Assembly (NCBI RefSeq): GCF_020889785.1 | Contig: NZ_JACMYK010000003.1 | Span: 1-64,000, forward strand | From: Bradyrhizobium acaciae | GTDB lineage: Bacteria > Pseudomonadota > Alphaproteobacteria > Rhizobiales > Xanthobacteraceae | Length of the DNA stretch: 64,000 nt | Direction: 5' to 3' | Shown here: positions 7,757 through 15,700 of the stretch, one piece after another | Numbering within the stretch: the stretch's first letter is position 1 | Layout of the letters: every line of letters starts with the position of its first letter | Translations under genes and position numbers: made by a program | The notes under the pieces: generated by a model | Told to the model about the DNA's origin: nothing | Databases searched by the model: none | Seen by the model: the letters and a program-made list of their open reading frames with translations, nothing else

Positions 7757-9049
7757 TTACGCCGGCGCCGATTTCGCGACCACGATTTTGCGCCACGGTT
7801 TGAGCACGGCGATCGCGAGCAGCGAGGCGAGGATGTTGGCGCCGGCTGCGATGATGAACACGTTGTCCCAATGGCCCGACGACTGCTGCATGTAGTTGGC
7901 GATCGGCACCAGGAGCGCGGCGGTGCCCTTCGCGGTGTAGAGCAGGCCCGCATTCGTCGTTGCGAACTTGGCGCCGAACGTGTCGGTGCAGGTCGAGGGG
8001 AACAGCGAATAGATCTCGCCCCAGGCGAAGAACACGAAGCCCGACAGCAGCACGAACCACACCGGATCGTGGCCCCAGAGGTACAGCATCCAGATGCCGA
8101 AGCCTTCCATGCCGAAGGCGATGAACATCGTGTTCTCGCGGCCGATCATGTCGGATATCCAGCCGAAGAACGGACGCGTCAGACCGTTGAGGACGCGGTC
8201 GATTGTGGCCGCGAAGGTCACGGCCGTCATCGTCACCGCCATCAGCGTGACCGGCACGCTGTCGACTTTCCAGTCGACCGCGATCGGCTTCAGGTTCGCC
8301 GTCACCATCAGGCCGCCGGCGCCGACGATCACGAACATGAAGTACATCAGCCAGAAGATCGGCTGCCGCAGCACTTCGGTCGGCTGATAGTTGCGTCGGG
8401 TCTGGATGATGTTGGCATTGGCCACGACGGCCGGGACCTGTCCCGCCTTCGGTGAGAGCAGGAAGAAGGCGAGCAGCACGATGATGATGCCCTGGCCGAG
8501 ACCGAAATGGAGGAAGGTGGTCTGGAAACCGGAATCCTTGATCATGGCCTGGATCGGCGCAACCGTGAGTGCCGATCCCGCGCCGAAGCCGGCTGCGGTG
8601 ATGCCCGCGGCAAGTCCGCGCTTGTCGGGAAACCATTTCAGCGCATTGCCGACGCAAGTGCCGTAGACGCCGCCGGCGCCGATGCCCGCGATGATCATGC
8701 CGAGATAGTAGCCGTTCAGCGAGGTCGCGTGCGCGTTGATCGCCCACCCGACCGCACAGAGGATGCCGCCGATCAGCACGACGAGGCGCGGACCGTATTT
8801 GTCGACGAACCAACCTTCGACCGGCACCAGCCAGGTCTCGAACAATACAAAGAGCGTAAAGGCCCACTGGATCGACGCGCGATCCCATCCAAACTTCTTC
8901 TGGATGTCGGGGACGAAGAACGTCCATCCGTACTGATAATTTGCGATCATCACCATCGCGGCGACGCCGATCGCGAGTTGCGTCCAGCGATAGGTATCGC
9001 TGACCCGTGCGGCCCCGGGGGCCGCAGTTGCCTGAACCATGTCCGACAT
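7757..9049 (-). CDS. OxlT-like oxalate/formate antiporter (MFS), copy 2
   Basis: A 430-residue paralogue of the neighbouring antiporter, with the same 12-helix MFS plan. Shared motifs are MIANYQYGWTFFVPDIQKK, FVDKYGPRLVVLIGG, GAGGVYGTCVGNALKWFPDKRGLAAG, TRPFFGW and LYTAKGTAALL, with the OxlT-type lysine at about residue 374. The N-terminal start at 9049 has GGGAGGA. An ATG further upstream at 9079 lacks a ribosome site. The two copies have separate promoters, operators and terminators, so they are two transcription units under the same regulator. They may differ in affinity or in substrate (oxalate, formate or another small carboxylate), which the sequence does not settle. Confidence 0.87.
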   Translation of the reverse strand: MSDMVQATAAPGAARVSDTYRWTQLAIGVAAMVMIANYQYGWTFFVPDIQKKFGWDRASIQWAFTLFVLFETWLVPVEGWFVDKYGPRLVVLIGGILCAVGWAINAHATSLNGYYLGMIIAGIGAGGVYGTCVGNALKWFPDKRGLAAGITAAGFGAGSALTVAPIQAMIKDSGFQTTFLHFGLGQGIIIVLLAFFLLSPKAGQVPAVVANANIIQTRRNYQPTEVLRQPIFWLMYFMFVIVGAGGLMVTANLKPIAVDWKVDSVPVTLMAVTMTAVTFAATIDRVLNGLTRPFFGWISDMIGRENTMFIAFGMEGFGIWMLYLWGHDPVWFVLLSGFVFFAWGEIYSLFPSTCTDTFGAKFATTNAGLLYTAKGTAALLVPIANYMQQSSGHWDNVFIIAAGANILASLLAIAVLKPWRKIVVAKSAPA

Positions 9050-9109
9050 TAATCCTCCCAGTGCGCGCTTTGTCGTCATTCTGATTTTGGCGCGCGCGCG
9101 CGATCATCT

Positions 9110-9134
9110 TGGTATCCGATATGCCAAGGTTCAA
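9110..9134 (-). promoter_or_regulatory. Promoter and operator of OxlT copy 2 (site D)
   Basis: On the minus strand TTGAAC is followed two bases later by TGGCAT-ATCGG-ATACCA (9126-9110), a full match to the consensus and flanked by a further complementary base pair. It lies 61 bases before the antiporter ATG. Confidence 0.7.
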
Positions 9135-9204
9135 GCTGTCGCAGGGTCTGCGTGCGCTTATGCCGCAGAAGTCTCGCATGTGCGCGCACGCTGGTTCAGC
9201 GCGC

Positions 9205-9233
9205 AAAAAAATGGCCCCGAAAAATCGGGGCCA
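9205..9233 (-). terminator. Terminator of the 45-residue small gene
   Basis: Arms TGGCCCCGA and TCGGGGCCA (9212-9233) around AAAA, followed on the minus strand by seven U residues (A run 9205-9211). A strong intrinsic terminator 76 bases beyond the small gene supports that gene as a real transcription unit. Confidence 0.8.
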
Positions 9234-9308
9234 TTGGTCGAAGGTTTAGCGTCAGTCGCATCTTGCGCCCGAAGCAGTCCCGGCGAGTGCCTCCGGAATC
9301 GTTGTGCC

Positions 9309-9446
9309 TTAGAGGCCGACGCGCGGCAGGTCGCCATTGCGGTTGGAGATCTCCGCGCTCTTCATCAGCAGGCGGTCGATCGAGGCCAGCAGGCGGCCGA
9401 GCAGGGTGGAGGAGGGCGCGAGCGCGAATGCGGTGGTCTTGGACAT
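9309..9446 (-). CDS. Small 45-residue protein, probable oxalate-regulon member
   Basis: A 46-codon gene with a good ribosome site (AAAGGGGAC, 5 bases before the ATG), its own promoter-operator (site E, 60 bases upstream) and its own terminator. The product starts MSKTTAFALAP, continues with a leucine/isoleucine-rich stretch with regular charges (residues 13-34, containing LLGRLLASIDRLL) likely to form an amphipathic helix, and ends NGDLPRVGL. No cysteine, no signal peptide and no known domain that I recognise. The setting next to two oxalate antiporters suggests a regulatory or membrane-associated partner, but that is inference only. Confidence 0.7.
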   Translation of the reverse strand: MSKTTAFALAPSSTLLGRLLASIDRLLMKSAEISNRNGDLPRVGL

Positions 9447-9505
9447 TGGGGTCCCCTTTCACTAGAGGGCCAGCAACGGGCCGGCTCATCATCTGCAGCC
9501 AAACT

Positions 9506-9529
9506 ATGTATACCAGATGCCAGATACAA
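9506..9529 (-). promoter_or_regulatory. Promoter and operator of the small gene (site E)
   Basis: On the minus strand TTGTAT is followed one base later by TGGCAT-CTGGT-ATACAT (9522-9506). One arm is perfect and the other has two mismatches. The -35-like box is partly inside the same block. A lone half-site TGGTAT at 9586-9591 lies 65 bases further upstream. Confidence 0.55.
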
Positions 9530-9730
9530 CGCGTTTGTTTGCATAGCAGCATAGGCGACTGTGCAATGCAGCAAAATGGGCGGATTGGTATCCCAGGTCA
9601 CGGGTAAGCCCTGAAGCCGGGTCCCGGACCGGTCGCGGCCCTCCGGTCGATCGGCGCGTTCACCAGGCCCGGGAATCCCTGTGCTTAGACGGGAGGGCGG
9701 CCGGGTCGGCAGGGCACGGCCGTCATAAAG

Positions 9731-9755
9731 AAGGCCGCCCAAATGGGGCGGCCTT
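9731..9755 (-). terminator. Terminator of DUF2147 gene
   Basis: Arms AAGGCCGCCC (9731-9740) and GGGCGGCCTT (9746-9755), followed on the minus strand by CTTTATG. It is 56 bases past the stop of the DUF2147 gene. The rest of 9530-9810 shows no gene. Confidence 0.65.
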
Positions 9756-9810
9756 GAGTTAACGGGTTTGCTTTTCTTCTTGGCCGGAGAAGGGTCGGGG
9801 CCAGATCCCT

Positions 9811-10317
9811 TCACCGCGTCCAGTCTTCCCCCGCGCACAGCGTTCCCATGCAGCCGCGCACGTTCAGCGTGCCGGCCGAAACCAGCGTCACCGAGCTCTC
9901 ATAGGTCTTGCCGTCATCGGCGTTGTAGATCCGGCCGGCCCATTTGTTGGGGCCCGCGGGCTGCATGTTGATGAAGAGCGAGATGCCCATCACCGGCCGC
10001 GTCCGCTGCGCGGGATCGGCGTTCTTGTCGTCGCGCTGCGGCTTGCCGGTGGTCTTGTCGATCGGCTCCTTCAGCCAGACGACGCGGCCGCACAGCGCGT
10101 TGCCGCAGCGGTTGACCTTGATCCTGGCGTCGCCGGATTGGGTCAGCCAGACGCCGGCCGGATCGCTGGCCTTGTCGGTGGCTTTGGCGGCATCCGCGGC
10201 GCTGCCAAGCAGCGGGATGTGGAACGCGGCTACGATCAGGCGGCGCGTCAGGTGCGCGCGGATCAACTGCTTCAGGGCCCTACGAAGGCCGTCTTGGTCT
10301 GGGAGTACCGTCATCAT
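9811..10317 (-). CDS. DUF2147 family exported protein
   Basis: A 168-residue protein with a positively charged, hydrophobic N-terminus (about residues 25-44) likely to be an export signal. The body matches the DUF2147 pattern: DPAGVWLTQSGDARIKVNRCGNALCGRVVWLKEP with two cysteines, then GISLFINMQPAGPNKWAGRIYNADDGKTYESSVTL and the C-terminal LNVRGCMGTLCAGEDWTR with two more cysteines. DUF2147 proteins are small periplasmic beta-barrel-like proteins of unknown function. The true start may be internal, since the first 20 residues look untypical. Monocistronic, with its own terminator. Confidence 0.8.
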   Translation of the reverse strand: MMTVLPDQDGLRRALKQLIRAHLTRRLIVAAFHIPLLGSAADAAKATDKASDPAGVWLTQSGDARIKVNRCGNALCGRVVWLKEPIDKTTGKPQRDDKNADPAQRTRPVMGISLFINMQPAGPNKWAGRIYNADDGKTYESSVTLVSAGTLNVRGCMGTLCAGEDWTR

Positions 10318-10327
10318 CCACCTTCTT

Positions 10328-10355
10328 CATGAAAAATTTCATGATAAACATGAAA
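10328..10355 (+). promoter_or_regulatory. Triple CATGAAA operator array
   Basis: The heptamer CATGAAA occurs three times in alternating orientation: 10328-10334, reversed at 10337-10343 and again at 10349-10355, forming two overlapping inverted repeats with 2- and 5-base spacers. It lies between the divergent DUF2147 gene and the DUF2975/HTH pair, so it is a candidate operator for the HTH protein or another regulator. Confidence 0.5.
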
Positions 10356-10395
10356 TAAATCACGTTTAAGGTTGAGTCAACAACATTACCGCAGC

Positions 10396-11010
10396 ATGAT
10401 GCGGCGCGGCCGTAACGGCCTGGTTCGGCAAAAAAAATTTTGGATGGATGTGATGGTGAGATCGGTTCGTGAGCAGCGCCAGCTTTGGTTTCGCCGGCTC
10501 GATCGGGCGTTCTGGGTGATCTGGGCCGCATTGCCGGTCGTGCTGTGGCTGGCCTATTACCGCACCACCACCGCCTCGGCCGCGATCGCTGAAAGTCTGA
10601 TCGGCGAGCAGGCCAAGTGCGCCAGCATCGTCGCCAACCCGCTCACGATGTCGACCTTGGGCAAGATGCTGTTCTGGTCGCTGTTCGCGCTTGGGGTATC
10701 GTTTTACGCCGTGCTGATCGGCATCCTTCATCGCATGGTCAACCGATTCGCCAACGGGCGGATCTTCGTGTCCGAGACGTTACAGGGTGTCTGGTGGATG
10801 GGGATCTTTTTGGTGGTCTGGCCGTTCGTCGATACGATCACGACCAATGCGGTGCTCTATGTCTTGTATCGAACCGGCGACATCAAATTCTTTCTGCCGA
10901 GCTACAACGTCGACGTCGGCACGATCGCAGGCGGCGTTTTCCTGATGGCACTGAAATTCGTGCTCGATCACGCCATCCTGTTGCAGTCCGAAAACGACCT
11001 GACGATCTGA
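10396..11010 (+). CDS. DUF2975 family membrane protein
   Basis: About 204 residues with four hydrophobic segments (WVIWAALPVVLWLAYY; MLFWSLFALGVSFYAVLIGIL; GVWWMGIFLVVWPFVDTI; IAGGVFLMALKFVLDHAIL) and the ANGRIF motif in the middle loop, the layout of DUF2975 proteins. These are usually encoded with a small Cro/CI-type regulator, as here: the next gene starts five bases later. The start is uncertain (TTG at 10372, ATG at 10396, ATG at 10444), since none has a clear ribosome site. Function unknown; such pairs may be membrane sensor and regulator. Confidence 0.75.
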   Translation: MMRRGRNGLVRQKKFWMDVMVRSVREQRQLWFRRLDRAFWVIWAALPVVLWLAYYRTTTASAAIAESLIGEQAKCASIVANPLTMSTLGKMLFWSLFALGVSFYAVLIGILHRMVNRFANGRIFVSETLQGVWWMGIFLVVWPFVDTITTNAVLYVLYRTGDIKFFLPSYNVDVGTIAGGVFLMALKFVLDHAILLQSENDLTI

Positions 11011-11015
11011 GGGTG

Positions 11016-11255
11016 ATGCTCGTGCCCATCGTGGTGAACCTCGATGTCATGCTCGCAAAGCGCAAGCGCCGCCTCGGAGACCTCGCGGACGCGATCGGCA
11101 TCTCGATCCAGAACCTGTCGATCCTGAAGACCGGCAAGGCGAAGGCGATGCGCTTCTCGACGCTGTCGGCGATCTGCCGCGAGCTGGACTGCCGGCCGGG
11201 AGACATTCTGGAGTACGTGCCGGGGCATGAGGGGGGTGAAGGCGAGGGTGGTTGA
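11016..11255 (+). CDS. Small Cro/CI-type HTH regulator (YozG-like)
   Basis: A 79-residue helix-turn-helix protein. The segment MLAKRKRRLGDLADAIGISIQNLSILKTGKAKAMRF matches the XRE family seen in YozG-type regulators, followed by LSAICRELDCRPGDILEY, the standard end of this subfamily. Start at 11016 with GAGGGTG upstream, five bases after the stop of the DUF2975 gene, so the two are almost surely co-translated. The conserved pairing suggests it regulates or is modulated by the membrane partner. The CATGAAA array upstream of the operon is its most obvious candidate binding site. Confidence 0.85.
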   Translation: MLVPIVVNLDVMLAKRKRRLGDLADAIGISIQNLSILKTGKAKAMRFSTLSAICRELDCRPGDILEYVPGHEGGEGEGG

Positions 11256-11391
11256 TCCGACGCACGGTCCCCGCCGCCTTCTCGTCATCGTGGAAAACAA
11301 TGGCCTGTTGCGCGGATGGCGCAGAAACTTCCGAAAAAATCGGTTACATTCAGACCATATTTGAAAAATTTAGCATCATCCGGAGCAATGC

Positions 11392-12594
11392 GTGGCGTCA
11401 GACGCAGTCAGCCTGGTTGGTACAACAAGTGTAGTCGACGCGGCCGCTGCTTCAGCGCGGTTTTACGTGAAGATACTGACGCGCGGCGAGATCGAGGGTT
11501 GCCCCGCTTGGGCTGCCACCTTCGCCGACCTGCGCAAGGATCACCGCTATTTCGAGATCGTGGAGGATACGCTCCGCGACGGCGTCGAGTACCGGTACGT
11601 TGCGATCATCGATCGGGCAGACTGCATCCAGGCGGTGCAGCCGTTTTTTCTTCTCGAGCAGGATATTCTCGAAGGACTTGGCGCGGGATGGCAGCCGCTG
11701 CTGGCGCGCATCCGACGCGTCGTTCCCGGATTCCTCAAGATGCGCACCTTGATGGTTGGGTGCTTCGCCGGAGAAGGACATCTCGCCGGATCAGACACGG
11801 TGCCGCCTGGCGAGATCGCGGAGATTCTTTGCCGCGAGATCGTCGATCTCGCAAAGTCGTGCCGGGCGCAGCTCATTGTCCTGAAGGAATTCCCTGCGCG
11901 CTACCGGCCGGCGCTGGAGTGCTTCATGCGGCGCGGCTTCGCCCGCGCGCCGAGCATGCCGATGACGGCGCTCAACATCGAGCACGACGATTTCGACGGC
12001 TACATGCAAAGCGCGCTGTCACGGTCCGCGCGCTGGCAGCTGCGCAGGAAATTCAAGGCAACCGACGGCGAAACCATAGCCCTCAGCGTCACCGATGACG
12101 CAAGCGATGCCGTCGACGAGATCCATCCGCTCTATTTGCAGGTCTTCGATCGTTCGAAATTCCGTTTCGAGAAGCTGACAGCCGACTATCTGCGCCGGCT
12201 GGGCAGCGACATGAAGGACAAGGTCCGCTTCTTCATCTGGCGCCGGGGCGGCAAGGCGGTCGCCTTCAGCCTCTGCATGCTCGAGGACGACAGTCTGTTC
12301 TGGGAGTATGTCGGGCTGGACTATGCCGTCGCCCTCGACCTCCATCTCTACTACTACACCATTCGCGACATGATGAACTGGGCGATGGCCAACGGCTACA
12401 AGTGGCTGCGAAGCACGGGTCTCAGCTACGAGCCGAAATTCCGGATGCGGCACGATCTCGATCCGCTCGACCTCTATGTGCGGCTTCGTTCTCCGCTTCC
12501 CAACGTGATCTTCAAGCTGCTGCTGCCCTGGATCGTGCCGGCCCGCTACGACAAGACCCTGCGAAGGTTCGCGAACTATCGCGATCTCTGGTAG
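11392..12594 (+). CDS. GNAT/FemAB-like protein (peptidogalycan-type acyltransferase family)
   Basis: A 400-residue cytosolic protein. The C-terminal half resembles the FemAB-like/BioF2 GNAT families: LSRSARWQLRRKFKA (about residues 205-219), LYLQVFDRSKFRFEKLTADYLRRL, FFIWRRGGKAVAFSLCMLEDDSLFWEYVGLDY, then LHLYYYTIRDMMNWAMANGYKWLRSTGLSYEPKFRM. The N-terminal half (about residues 30-190) is less familiar. The start is a GTG at 11392; no good ATG precedes it in frame. These proteins often transfer acyl or aminoacyl groups, but the substrate here cannot be told. Single gene with a shared terminator downstream. Confidence 0.7.
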   Translation: MASDAVSLVGTTSVVDAAAASARFYVKILTRGEIEGCPAWAATFADLRKDHRYFEIVEDTLRDGVEYRYVAIIDRADCIQAVQPFFLLEQDILEGLGAGWQPLLARIRRVVPGFLKMRTLMVGCFAGEGHLAGSDTVPPGEIAEILCREIVDLAKSCRAQLIVLKEFPARYRPALECFMRRGFARAPSMPMTALNIEHDDFDGYMQSALSRSARWQLRRKFKATDGETIALSVTDDASDAVDEIHPLYLQVFDRSKFRFEKLTADYLRRLGSDMKDKVRFFIWRRGGKAVAFSLCMLEDDSLFWEYVGLDYAVALDLHLYYYTIRDMMNWAMANGYKWLRSTGLSYEPKFRMRHDLDPLDLYVRLRSPLPNVIFKLLLPWIVPARYDKTLRRFANYRDLW

Positions 12595-12629
12595 CGGGGC
12601 AGATGCGCGGGCTTGGTCATGCAGTGGTG

Positions 12630-12659
12630 GGAATGCCGCCGTTTGAACGGCGGCATTCC
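12630..12659. terminator. Bidirectional hairpin between convergent genes
   Basis: Perfect 14-base arms GGAATGCCGCCGTT (12630-12643) and AACGGCGGCATTCC (12646-12659). It sits between the GNAT-like gene (plus) and the secreted-protein gene (minus), so it could end both transcripts. Confidence 0.7.
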
Positions 12660-12671
12660 GGTGCTGGTACC

Positions 12672-13154
12672 TTACTTCAGCTTGTAGGTGCCGGTTTGGT
12701 GATTGCAGTCCTGAAATGTTCCGACCTTGATGACCGGAAAGGGCCCGAGTGGCTGGACCGTGCCGCTTGCAACCATGCCTTCGTATTTTCCAGTGCCGAC
12801 GACATTCTCGCGGGTGACCTTGCCGTCGCTCCCGATAGTAAAGGATGACAAGCGCTTGTCGCCATCTGCATCAATGGCCTCGCACACCGTGGATCCGGTG
12901 TTCTTGCCGTCGAGCGAAGCAGTCATTCCGACGCAGCGGAAGGTATGCTTGTCAAACATGCCGCCGGGTGTCGTGCTGCGGATAGCACCCGTCATTTCGT
13001 AACTTGCTGCGGTGTGGGTCTTGGAGAAGTTGATCATGTTGTTCGTGCCGGACCAGCACGCGGTGTAGTCGTAGTTGCCCTCCTTGGGCACTTCGGCTGC
13101 AAACGCAGAGGGCACGGAGATGACGATCAATAGGGGTAATACGTGAGTTCGCAT
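12672..13154 (-). CDS. Hypothetical secreted protein (160 residues)
   Basis: Begins with a clear signal peptide (MRTHVLPLLIVISVPSAFA, cleavage likely after AFA at residue 19). The mature part holds four cysteines (YTACWSG, TFRCVGM, STVCEAID, FQDCNHQTG), suggesting two disulfides, and ends in GTYKLK. I do not recognise a named domain; it resembles small lipocalin-like or DUF-type periplasmic proteins with an SFTIGSDGKVTRENVVGTGKYEGM core. Monocistronic, convergent with the GNAT-like gene and upstream of nothing on its strand. No function can be assigned. Confidence 0.65.
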   Translation of the reverse strand: MRTHVLPLLIVISVPSAFAAEVPKEGNYDYTACWSGTNNMINFSKTHTAASYEMTGAIRSTTPGGMFDKHTFRCVGMTASLDGKNTGSTVCEAIDADGDKRLSSFTIGSDGKVTRENVVGTGKYEGMVASGTVQPLGPFPVIKVGTFQDCNHQTGTYKLK

Positions 13155-13663
13155 GGCATTCCCCTCCTGAAAAATAGATTAAAAATACATCTGTCCCACG
13201 GAAGCGGGACAGTGAAGGGTAGCACATGATCGGACGTTTATGAGGGGGGCAGTTGTGCCCAAGGCGGGCCTCGCTGCGGCCAAAAACATCGCGGCGTCCT
13301 GACGCCTCGGCTTCCAAGAAACAGGTCTGAGGCGCTTGCTTCGACCAATAAAAAATGGCCGCGTTTGGCCGCAGCCATTTGTGGTGTTGCTTGAGCGATG
13401 GCCTTACTCGAATGACATTGGCGGCTCTCTGCGAAATCCGGCCAATGTCGGCGGCATCGCCTCGATCTGCCCCTCGCTTGGACGCGTGCGGATGCGGATT
13501 GTGTGATTGTGACGTGGATCACGGCAATACAATCTTGGCGTGCACTAGGGTCGAAAGCAAGCGGGATCGCCTGGCGAACTCTCGCGATATCGGCTGGCGC
13601 CACGACAGCTTCGCGGTTCGCCAGTTTCCAACTGGAGAAACCCTCTCCGAGGAGAACAGCGTG
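13155..13663. other. Long intergenic stretch before the beta-trefoil gene
   Basis: About 500 bases without a convincing gene. It holds an inverted repeat GACATTGGC (13414-13422) / GCCAATGTC (13441-13449) and an imperfect hairpin AATGGC...GCCATT at about 13365-13380. The frame of the downstream gene stays open through here, but the encoded residues are cysteine- and arginine-rich and look non-coding. It is probably the promoter and 5' leader of the trefoil gene. Confidence 0.4.
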
Positions 13664-14227
13664 ATGGCAGACATCTGGATTCGTTCCGCGAGCAACCGCT
13701 TCGCTTTCCTGCGCATGGACACCTCCGCGGTGACGAGCTCTAACTGCGCCGGCAGCGGCACCGTCAATAGTCAGTTCTACAGCCCGGGAAGCGAGCCGAT
13801 CACCGCGACGGGCAACGACGAGGTCTTCTTCTTCGTTCCAGTCTCCGACACGGCTTTCGCGCTTCGATCGATCGTTTCCGCGAATGCGTATCTGCGCATG
13901 GACGGCTCGAGCGTCACTGAGGCCAACGCCGACGGAAGCGGAACGGTCAACTGTCAGTACTATCCCCAAGGTGTGCAGCCGCAAGCTGTGCCCGGAAACG
14001 ATGAGGTGTTCCAGTTCGTCTCGATCCCCAACAGTCCCGTCGTTGCGATCCGCTCCTTCAACTATCCGAATGCCTACCTGCGGATGAATGCAGCCGGAGT
14101 CGCGTCGCGGCAGGGCAATGGAAGCGGCTTTGTCAACTGCCAGTACTATGCCCCGGGATCCCTGCCGCAATGGACGCCCGGCAACCTCGAGGTGTTCCAC
14201 GTCTCCGCCATTCCGATCAAAACTTGA
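13664..14227 (+). CDS. Three-repeat beta-trefoil (fascin-like) protein
   Basis: A 187-residue protein built from three close copies of a 60-64-residue unit. Each has a leading aromatic/hydrophobic strand, YLRM (FLRM in the first), a GSGTVNCQYY-type block (NSQFY, NCQYY, NCQYY), a G-x-x-P turn, then GNDEVFQFV-like (GNDEVFFFV, GNDEVFQFV, GNLEVFHVS). Three equal repeats with this strand pattern are the hallmark of a beta-trefoil, as in fascins, ricin-type lectins and protease inhibitors. No signal peptide at the chosen start, which has GAGGAGA 8 bases upstream. Likely a carbohydrate- or protein-binding protein, but no ligand can be named. Confidence 0.7.
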   Translation: MADIWIRSASNRFAFLRMDTSAVTSSNCAGSGTVNSQFYSPGSEPITATGNDEVFFFVPVSDTAFALRSIVSANAYLRMDGSSVTEANADGSGTVNCQYYPQGVQPQAVPGNDEVFQFVSIPNSPVVAIRSFNYPNAYLRMNAAGVASRQGNGSGFVNCQYYAPGSLPQWTPGNLEVFHVSAIPIKT

Positions 14228-14312
14228 GACGGCGAAAGCGCGAACCAGAGACGTCGTCGGCGTTGCTTGTTGCAGCGCCGACGATCTGAACCTACGGCGC
14301 TTACCACGGATG

Positions 14313-14341
14313 AAAAAAGGCCGCCGAAGCCGGCGGCCTTT
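14313..14341 (-). terminator. Terminator of the gntR-oxc-frc operon
   Basis: Arms AAAGGCCGCCG (14316-14326) and CGGCGGCCTTT (14331-14341), followed on the minus strand by six U residues (A run 14313-14318). It lies just past the frc stop codon and is the end of the oxalate operon. Confidence 0.8.
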
Positions 14342-14362
14342 GATGGTGAGACGCGCTGCCCT

Positions 14363-15640
14363 TTACTCGGCGGCCTGCTTGCGCGGCGGATCGAGTGCGC
14401 CGGAATCGTGGATCTCGGCGACCTGGTGATCTGAGAAGCCGAGCACCTCGCGCAGGATCTCGTCGGTGTGCTCGCCGAGCAGCGGCGAGCGGGCGACCTC
14501 GCTCGGCGAGTCCGACAGCTTGATCGGGTTGCCGACCGAGATGTACTTGCCGCGGGTCGGGTGATCGACCTCGACCACGGTGCCGGTCGCGCGCAGCGAC
14601 TGGTCTTCCGCGATCTCCTTCATCGACAGGATCGGGCCGCAGGGGATGTCGTCCTTGTTGAGGATCTCCATCGCCTCGAACTTGGTCTTGGTCATCGTCC
14701 ACTGCTCGATGCGGGCGAAGATCTCGTTGAGGCGCGGCAGGCGGGCCGGCGGCTTGGCGTAGTTCGGATCGGTCTTCCAGGAGGGTTCACCGATCACGTC
14801 GCAGATCTTCTCCCAGACCGGCGCCTGGGTGATGAAGTAGATGTAGGCGTTCGGGTCGGTCTCCCAGCCCTTGCACTTCAGGATGCGGCCGGGCTGGCCG
14901 CCGCCGGAATCGTTGCCGGCGCGCGGCACGGCATCGCCGAACGGAATGCCTTCGCCGAACTGGCTGTATTCCTTCAGCGGGCCGTGGGCGAGGCGCTGCT
15001 GGTCGCGCAGCTTGACGCGGGCGAGGTTGAGCACGCCGTCCTGCATCGCCGCGGTGACGCGCTGGCCCTTGCCGGAATGGGTGCGGTGATAGAGCGCGGT
15101 GACGATGCCGAGCGCGAGATGCAACCCGGTGCCGCTGTCGCCGATCTGCGCGCCGGTGACGAGCGGCAGGCCGTCGCGGAAGCCGGTGGTCGAGGCGGCG
15201 CCGCCCGTGCACTGCGCGACGTTCTCGTAGACCTTGCAATCCTCATACGGGCCGGGGCCGAAGCCCTTGATCGAGGCGACGATCATCTTCGGGTTGATGC
15301 TGTGGATCTTCTCCCAGGGGAAGCCCATGCGGTCGAGCACGCCGGGGCCGAAATTCTCGACCAGCACGTCGCACTGCTTGATCAGCGCCGTGAGCACTTC
15401 CTTGCCCTTCGGGTTCTTGGTGTCGAGCGTGATCGAGCGCTTGTTGTGGTTCAGCATGGTGAAATACAGGCTGTCCACGTTCGGGATGTCCTGCAGCTGG
15501 CCACGCGTGATGTCGCCAACGCCGGGGCGCTCGACCTTGATCACGTCGGCGCCGAACCAGGCCAGCAATTGCGTGCAGGTCGGACCCGACTGGACGTGGG
15601 TGAAATCGAGAATGCGAACGCCCTTGAGCGCCTTGGTCAT
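14363..15640 (-). CDS. frc: Formyl-CoA:oxalate CoA-transferase
   Basis: A 425-residue class III CoA-transferase that moves CoA from formyl-CoA to oxalate, giving oxalyl-CoA and formate in the cytosol. Landmarks: [29 protein letters not shown] (Gln17), [10 protein letters not shown], the catalytic aspartate in [15 protein letters not shown] (Asp168; Asp169 in Oxalobacter), and the glycine loop [16 protein letters not shown]. Length matches FRC and YfdW. At position 48 by plain counting the residue is Gln, where Oxalobacter FRC and YfdW have Trp. The start at 15640 has GGAG upstream; 33 codons further upstream in frame lack support. It is the last gene of gntR-oxc-frc, 60 bases after oxc. Confidence 0.95.
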   Translation of the reverse strand: MTKALKGVRILDFTHVQSGPTCTQLLAWFGADVIKVERPGVGDITRGQLQDIPNVDSLYFTMLNHNKRSITLDTKNPKGKEVLTALIKQCDVLVENFGPGVLDRMGFPWEKIHSINPKMIVASIKGFGPGPYEDCKVYENVAQCTGGAASTTGFRDGLPLVTGAQIGDSGTGLHLALGIVTALYHRTHSGKGQRVTAAMQDGVLNLARVKLRDQQRLAHGPLKEYSQFGEGIPFGDAVPRAGNDSGGGQPGRILKCKGWETDPNAYIYFITQAPVWEKICDVIGEPSWKTDPNYAKPPARLPRLNEIFARIEQWTMTKTKFEAMEILNKDDIPCGPILSMKEIAEDQSLRATGTVVEVDHPTRGKYISVGNPIKLSDSPSEVARSPLLGEHTDEILREVLGFSDHQVAEIHDSGALDPPRKQAAE

Positions 15641-15700
15641 ATCTTTTGCTCCGTACTCTGTCTGCCCCTGCACCCGCAGGGAGTGATGGGGTTTAAGGGG

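Noticed and set aside
6624..9206. 860-codon open frame on the minus strand
   Set aside because: It runs through both antiporter genes and the gap between them in another frame. The product is arginine- and histidine-rich, a GC-skew artefact.
9586..9591. TGGTAT half-site upstream of site E
   Set aside because: The second arm is missing (GTCACG), so it does not meet the operator consensus.
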